A stretch of 5,945 nt of DNA from Candidatus Acetothermia bacterium (GTDB lineage Bacteria; Bipolaricaulota; Bipolaricaulia; RBG-16-55-9; DRXL01): assembly GCA_028275205.1 (NCBI GenBank), contig JAPWVB010000070.1, forward strand, positions 1 through 5,945. Reading direction: 5' to 3'. Shown piece by piece: positions 5,501 through 5,945 of the stretch; the stretch's first letter is position 1, and every line of letters begins with the position of its first letter. Position numbers and translations under genes: made by a program. Below the pieces are notes generated by a model. That model worked only from the letters and a program-made list of their open reading frames with translations, had not been told where the DNA came from and ran no database searches.

Positions 5501-5945
5501 CTAGTAGTGTCCCAACAGCCCGCGATCGCGCGCCACCCTCTCCAGTCGCTTGAAGATGAGATAGCCCAGCAGAAAATACACGGCCGAGATCGCTATCAGA
5601 AACGCCACGTCCGCGATGGGCATCGCGTAGAGCGACTGCCCGTGAATGAGAACCCGCCCGATTAAGTGTACGCCCCAGGTCACGGGGAGGAACTTCGCCC
5701 ACGGGAACGTCTCCAAAGCGCTCGCTGCGATCACCAGCGCCACCCACACGAACTGAAAGATCTGAAAGACCGCTTGCACTTGCTTGAAGACCAACGCCAA
5801 CCCACCCATCGCAAACCCAAACCCATAGACGCCCCACACCGTGAGCAGCATCAGCGGAATGAGACTGAGAAAGTCCAGATGGAGCCACTTGCCCGTCACG
5901 GCCATCATGAGCATGAAGAGCCCCACTGTGAGGGTCAAATTAATA
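5501..5945 (-). CDS. ABC-2 type transporter permease, C-terminal part
   Basis: The frame is open through the right window edge, so only about the last 148 residues are present; the TTG at 5938 is an internal codon, not a start. The segment is strongly hydrophobic. It has a helix cut by the edge (VGLFMLMMAV), a long helix LSLIPLMLLTVWGVYGF, a third around FVWVALVIAASAL, a loop ETFPWAKFLPVTWGVHLIGR, a last helix ADVAFLIAISAVYFLLGYLIF, and a basic cytoplasmic tail ending GLLGHY. This layout, with prolines in the loop and a short Arg/Lys tail ending in GxLGxY, is typical of ABC-2 permeases that export drugs, lipids or polysaccharides with a separate ATPase. The ATPase would be expected upstream, outside the window. 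Substrate unknown. It lies 16 nt before tldD on the same strand, so they are probably cotranscribed. Confidence 0.85.
   Translation of the reverse strand, partial: INLTLTVGLFMLMMAVTGKWLHLDFLSLIPLMLLTVWGVYGFGFAMGGLALVFKQVQAVFQIFQFVWVALVIAASALETFPWAKFLPVTWGVHLIGRVLIHGQSLYAMPIADVAFLIAISAVYFLLGYLIFKRLERVARDRGLLGHY

Noticed and set aside
5089..5553. A 154-codon plus-strand open frame over the tldD 5' region
   Set aside because: Antisense to conserved tldD codons and the permease end, with no family signature; a high-GC shadow.
5238..5888. A 216-codon minus-strand open frame overlapping the permease and tldD
   Set aside because: It is the wrong frame of two clear genes; the translation is Ser/Gly/Arg-rich, without membrane helices or known motifs.
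5501..5938. A complete 145-residue membrane protein starting at TTG 5938
   Set aside because: The frame stays open to the edge, and the segment matches only the C-terminal helices of an ABC-2 permease, so it is a truncated view of a longer gene.
1..5945. Cyanobacterial origin suggested by GCGATCGC copies
   Set aside because: Three copies are too few for the usual HIP1 density, and the word follows from general GATC richness; gene content does not otherwise point to cyanobacteria.

Overview
The window is a gene-dense piece of what looks like a bacterial chromosome. GC is moderately high (roughly 55-60% by eye) and nearly every base is coding. It holds two head-to-head transcription units that end in each other. 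The plus-strand unit (about 2-1813) is the distal part of a riboflavin operon: the tail of riboflavin synthase (ribE), a bifunctional ribBA and lumazine synthase (ribH). The minus-strand unit (5945 down to 1785) reads, in transcription order, the C-terminal part of an ABC-2 type exporter permease, tldD, its partner tldE/pmbA, and a Clp1/Grc3-type polynucleotide 5'-kinase.

Region by region: ribE ends at 190. A strong Shine-Dalgarno site at 176-183 lies inside its last codons and serves ribBA at 193. ribH starts inside the end of ribBA (11-nt overlap) and has no recognisable ribosome binding site, so it is probably translationally coupled. The stop of the kinase gene lies 29 nt inside the 3' end of ribH, so the two operons converge without a spacer or a visible intrinsic terminator. 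On the minus strand, tldE and tldD overlap by 4 nt (ATGA), tldD starts 16 nt after the permease stop, and the kinase probably starts 2 nt after the tldE stop. These spacings suggest a single polycistronic message.

Function: RibE, RibBA and RibH cover the GTP cyclohydrolase II, dihydroxybutanone-phosphate synthase, lumazine synthase and riboflavin synthase steps. The RibD deaminase/reductase is not in view. TldD keeps the HExxxH zinc motif and a C-terminal Cys, while TldE has lost the HExxxH, which is the expected asymmetry of the TldD/TldE heterodimeric metalloprotease. The Clp1-type kinase is the most unusual gene. This family is typical of archaea and eukaryotes, where it phosphorylates RNA 5'-OH ends, and it is uncommon in bacteria.

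Organism: the fused RibBA and the rib gene order argue for a bacterium. I cannot name the lineage; an uncultured or thermophilic phylum is a guess based on the archaeal-style kinase. GATC is strikingly over-represented (about 29 copies in the first 1,420 bases by hand count), largely in step with G-ending codons followed by ATC. There is no non-coding stretch above 300 bases, and I saw no RNA gene, CRISPR array, insertion sequence or attachment site.
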